From the NCBI GenBank assembly GCA_947172415.1, contig OX359199.1, positions 4,180,001 to 4,244,000 on the forward strand: a stretch of DNA of 64,000 nucleotides, read 5' to 3'. The notes below the pieces were generated by a model. The model saw only the letters and a list, made by a program, of their open reading frames with translations. It was not told the DNA's origin and made no database searches. The DNA comes from Chondrosia reniformis. Lineage: Eukaryota; Porifera; Demospongiae; Chondrillida; Chondrillidae. Numbering within the stretch: the stretch's first letter is position 1; every line of letters starts with the position of its first letter. Both the position numbers and the translations under genes were made by a program. This document shows, in pieces, positions 60,887-64,000 of this stretch.

Positions 60887-63800
60887 ATGATGATATTTTA
60901 CTTATTAATTATATTCTCCATGTTGAGTCACTTCTCCAGTGCTCACAGAGGCGTTTACAATGTTGCTACAAGTAAAGATCTTTGTCACGAGGAGCTTGAT
61001 GACTCTTGCAACACTTGGGAATACTTTCAACAGAATCAGACTCTCTTATCTCAGTCAAATACAGAGTGGAGATTCATGTCAGGGAGACATCTTGTTAAGA
61101 GTGGTATTACTGCATTTAAGGAGGTCAGAAATGTCACAATTACAGGTGTTGCAGATAATTGTACCTTGTACTGTAAGGGAAGTAATCTGTGTCAATTACT
61201 ATTTATGAATTCATCAGATATTCATATCTATAATCTCAATGTCATCTATCCTAGTAAATTACTGCCACTGACTATAACTAGCATAGATACGTTTTATAAC
61301 GTCTTTGGTGTCAGTCAAAATCTTACCTGCTTTACTAGTAAATCCTCCAATTGCAACATCCCATTTCCACCGTATACCTATGAGCACTGCATATACAACA
61401 GGGCCTGGATATTTGTGAATGTAGTCAATTTAACCATACAAAATATTACCTTTCAAGGATATCACACTCAATGGGCAATTGTTTATTCACGATGTAATGG
61501 GTTTCTTAATGTTAAGAATGTAAATTTTACTAAAATGGCTCCATGGAAGAGAATACACAGCAAAAGTACAGTTGAGCCTAAACATCATGTCATTGTAGCC
61601 GTGTACCCTTGGAATTATTCCATCCATCTTGCTCTGTCCTTTGATGAGATTTCCTTTTCTGTACCTGCTAATCCTTTTAAACAGTCAACAATTATTCCTG
61701 CTTCTATACATATCATATGTGACAATCAATGGGAAAAGGAAGGCCAGGTGAACATAACTATGAACAAGGTACAGTGTCTCAATGTCCCTATACTGCAAGT
61801 CAATTCAATTAATAACCCTGGTATAAGTATTGTACTTAAGAACAGTACTGCTATCATGAATATAAGATCACCTGAACACATAAGGTATCTGGTTTCCCCT
61901 GCTTTAAGTATCTTTCTGAGCGATCAGGGAAAAAAATCAGAAGAAAAATGTAAACATAATTTACATGGAAACACTTTTCTTGTTGAGATAGAGGGAGTTA
62001 TAATAAAAGGATTTATTAGCAATATTGGAGCTGGCATTCTTCATGTGGTAGAAAACTACTGCAAAGCTTCTTTGAAAGGAGTACTTCTATTGAAAGAAAA
62101 TCAATTCTTTAACAATACTGGCTTAAATTTTGGAGGAATATTCTATGCTGACTATAAAAGATACAAAAGAGATAATAAATATAATCAACACAATAGAGAT
62201 GATAGTGATAAATCAAGTAACTACAAAATCATAATGCTGCACAACAGGTTTATACAAAATACTGTTAATCGTAATGAAAATATTATTTGTAAGCATGCTA
62301 GTTATTCCCTAAATGCTTCCATCTTCCACAGTAGAGGAGAATGCAAGGTAACCTATGGCAATTTCATTAATGGCTATTATCCTAATCAGAGAGAGATGAG
62401 TAGGGGAGTAGTAACTTTGAGTGGATTCAAGAGCTATGGAAGAGTTATCTATCAAGCTAATGTTATAAAGAAAAATTATGAAGGAAATGCAATAAGTTTG
62501 AATAATACAAACTTACAGTTACAAATGCCTCCTGAGTTGGAATACTCTAAATATAACTATTATGAGAAGGGAGTGCATAATGATTTGAAGGAAAATAGAG
62601 GTCTTTTTGGAGGCGGTTTGTTTTTAGGAGGTAGTTCTAAGTTGTTACTTACCAATAATCTGATATTTAAGATAAAACGAAACAGAGTCTCTAATTCTGG
62701 AGGTGGAATGTATGTACAAGGTGACTATGATAACAGCACTACTTTATCACCATGTTTTTATCAGATTGTAGATGAAAATGGCAATTTCTATGATAATATT
62801 TCAATAAAGGATTTAAATATAACAGTAAAATTTACTAAAAATTATGCTACTGCAGCAGAAGAATTGTTTGCTCCTCATTTAGACTCCTGTCATTTATATA
62901 CTCACGTGGTGGATGCTAACATGTCAGATGTCTTCAATAAAATATTTAATATCGGAAGTTATTCTTCTGGAAATATTACATCATGTTTGAACAATATATT
63001 GTTGTCTAATCCAAGACACATCTACACTTGTAACCTCTCAACTAATACAAAAGAGATCACAATTAGAGATCATTACATAAAAAAGCTTTATCCAGGACAA
63101 GACTTGGAACTAAATATTATTGTGGTAGCTGATCGAGGTATACCACTTTCTATTCCATTGTCAATTCAATGCTTAAGGAAAAAAATTAAAAATAAAACTA
63201 GGTTGTCACACTATTTGCCCTGTCACTACACGTTTTTGACTGCATCATGTAGTGGAGTTATAATACCATTTTCAAAGCTAGATCAGATTAGAACTTCTTC
63301 AAACCTTTACTTACTTCTTAATGTGCCATTGATACCACAAGATTTCATGGAATCAATTTTTTACCACTCAGAAGCACTAGATGTTCAAATCTTACCATTT
63401 TGTCCTTTAGGCTTTACTTTAGATGATGATCTTAAGGAATGTCAATGCCACAGTTCTCTACAAGAAAGTGGAATACGCTGTTTCATCAACAACGTGTCTT
63501 TTGCATTACCTCCTCAAACCTGGATAGGTACAACAGCTTCAGAAATCAACAATACTGGTTTACTTTACAGTACAGCTTGTCCAAAGTTTTACTGTAAGCA
63601 ACGTTCCAACTTGATTACTGTAACTCTGAATGATTCCTACCAGCAATGTATTCAGGGAAGAGAAGGTTTACTCTGTAGCAGATGCCAAAATGGACAAGGT
63701 GAGAGCTATGGAAGCATTGAGTGTGTAGAATGTTCTTATGCTGCATTACTCTACATTGTCCTTGCACTGATACTTTCTGTATTCGTAGTTATATTCATCT

Positions 63801-64000
63801 GTACCTTCAACTTGACAATATCTACCAGAAGTATTAATGGATTTCTTTTCTATACTCACATTATTAGTATCAATGAGGATATTATACCCAAACTTGATAA
63901 GAATAGCCCCTTTATGGCTATAGGGGCAATTATTCATGTACTTTCACTTCATACTCCGGGATTTCAGCTATGTTTTTATCCAGGAATGGATAGATTTGCT
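60887..64000 (+). CDS. Very long single-exon membrane glycoprotein (right end cut)
   Basis: Open for 1,038 codons from the ATG at 60887 to the window edge with no intron. A signal peptide (MMIFYLLIIFSMLSHFSSA) starts it. A roughly 900-residue ectodomain has many N-glycosylation sites and recurring short beta-strand-like lines (NVTITGVADNCTLYC, NLTIQNITFQGY, FLNVKNVNFTKM, GGGLFLGGSSKLLLTNN, SGGGMYVQG), which suggests a right-handed beta-helix. Near the C-terminus is a Cys-rich stretch (CIQGREGLLCSRCQNGQGES, CVEC), then a transmembrane helix (ALLYIVLALILSVFVVIFIC), NLTISTRSINGFLFYTHIIS, and CFYPGMDRFA at the edge. I remember proteins with the GLLCxRC...INGxxFY ending as a large unnamed family in Amphimedon and other early animals, with several more membrane helices. 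Function unknown; a surface receptor is a guess. Confidence 0.8.
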   Translation, partial: MMIFYLLIIFSMLSHFSSAHRGVYNVATSKDLCHEELDDSCNTWEYFQQNQTLLSQSNTEWRFMSGRHLVKSGITAFKEVRNVTITGVADNCTLYCKGSNLCQLLFMNSSDIHIYNLNVIYPSKLLPLTITSIDTFYNVFGVSQNLTCFTSKSSNCNIPFPPYTYEHCIYNRAWIFVNVVNLTIQNITFQGYHTQWAIVYSRCNGFLNVKNVNFTKMAPWKRIHSKSTVEPKHHVIVAVYPWNYSIHLALSFDEISFSVPANPFKQSTIIPASIHIICDNQWEKEGQVNITMNKVQCLNVPILQVNSINNPGISIVLKNSTAIMNIRSPEHIRYLVSPALSIFLSDQGKKSEEKCKHNLHGNTFLVEIEGVIIKGFISNIGAGILHVVENYCKASLKGVLLLKENQFFNNTGLNFGGIFYADYKRYKRDNKYNQHNRDDSDKSSNYKIIMLHNRFIQNTVNRNENIICKHASYSLNASIFHSRGECKVTYGNFINGYYPNQREMSRGVVTLSGFKSYGRVIYQANVIKKNYEGNAISLNNTNLQLQMPPELEYSKYNYYEKGVHNDLKENRGLFGGGLFLGGSSKLLLTNNLIFKIKRNRVSNSGGGMYVQGDYDNSTTLSPCFYQIVDENGNFYDNISIKDLNITVKFTKNYATAAEELFAPHLDSCHLYTHVVDANMSDVFNKIFNIGSYSSGNITSCLNNILLSNPRHIYTCNLSTNTKEITIRDHYIKKLYPGQDLELNIIVVADRGIPLSIPLSIQCLRKKIKNKTRLSHYLPCHYTFLTASCSGVIIPFSKLDQIRTSSNLYLLLNVPLIPQDFMESIFYHSEALDVQILPFCPLGFTLDDDLKECQCHSSLQESGIRCFINNVSFALPPQTWIGTTASEINNTGLLYSTACPKFYCKQRSNLITVTLNDSYQQCIQGREGLLCSRCQNGQGESYGSIECVECSYAALLYIVLALILSVFVVIFICTFNLTISTRSINGFLFYTHIISINEDIIPKLDKNSPFMAIGAIIHVLSLHTPGFQLCFYPGMDRFA

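Overview
The window is animal nuclear DNA: spliced genes with short GT..AG introns, AT-rich introns and intergenic DNA, and many small interspersed repeats. The gene content points to a demosponge, most likely Amphimedon queenslandica or a relative. Reasons: an ORMDL, BBS5, BBS12, INF2 and HECW repertoire, plus two surface/secreted protein families I remember mainly from sponges and cnidarians. The species call comes from memory and was not tested by a search.

Layout. (1) 0.6-7.9 kb, minus: a BBS12-like chaperonin gene, its 3' end apparently beyond the left edge. Its third intron holds a decayed cut-and-paste transposon (5669-7226) with 15-bp terminal repeats, a dead YqaJ/SWIM gene and a dead THAP transposase gene. 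(2) 7.9-9.3 kb, plus: ORMDL, whose start codon lies 13 bp from the divergent BBS12 start. (3) 9.7-14.0 kb, minus: complete nine-exon BBS5. (4) 14.1-21.3 kb, minus: an unrecognised protein with two degenerate KH-like domains. (5) 21.95-22.8 kb, minus: an intact protein kinase domain, possibly the 5' end of gene 4. (6) 23-24.3 kb: debris, including an RT fragment and a broken copy of BBS5 exons 1-2. (7) 24.3-30.1 kb, minus: an INF2-like formin of about 996 residues ending in a hydrophobic tail anchor. (8) 30.5-36.4 kb, plus: a broken and an intact copy of a secreted coiled-coil protein gene, with a fragmentary membrane-protein gene between them on the minus strand. (9) 39.0-55.9 kb, plus: a 28-exon HECW-type HECT ubiquitin ligase. 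The exon model sums to exactly 5,700 nt (1,899 residues). It carries a ten-unit coding minisatellite and a greatly expanded series of the HECW helical module. (10) 59-60.6 kb: a dead non-LTR retrotransposon. (11) 60.9 kb to the right edge, plus: a very long single-exon membrane glycoprotein gene.

How the genes relate: BBS12 (chaperonin-like factor for BBSome assembly) and BBS5 (a BBSome subunit) act in the same ciliary pathway and lie within 14 kb, with only ORMDL (sphingolipid synthesis control) between them. The other genes share no obvious pathway. Exon borders were placed by hand from splice motifs, reading-frame phase and family resemblance. No alignments or searches were run, and family comparisons are from memory.
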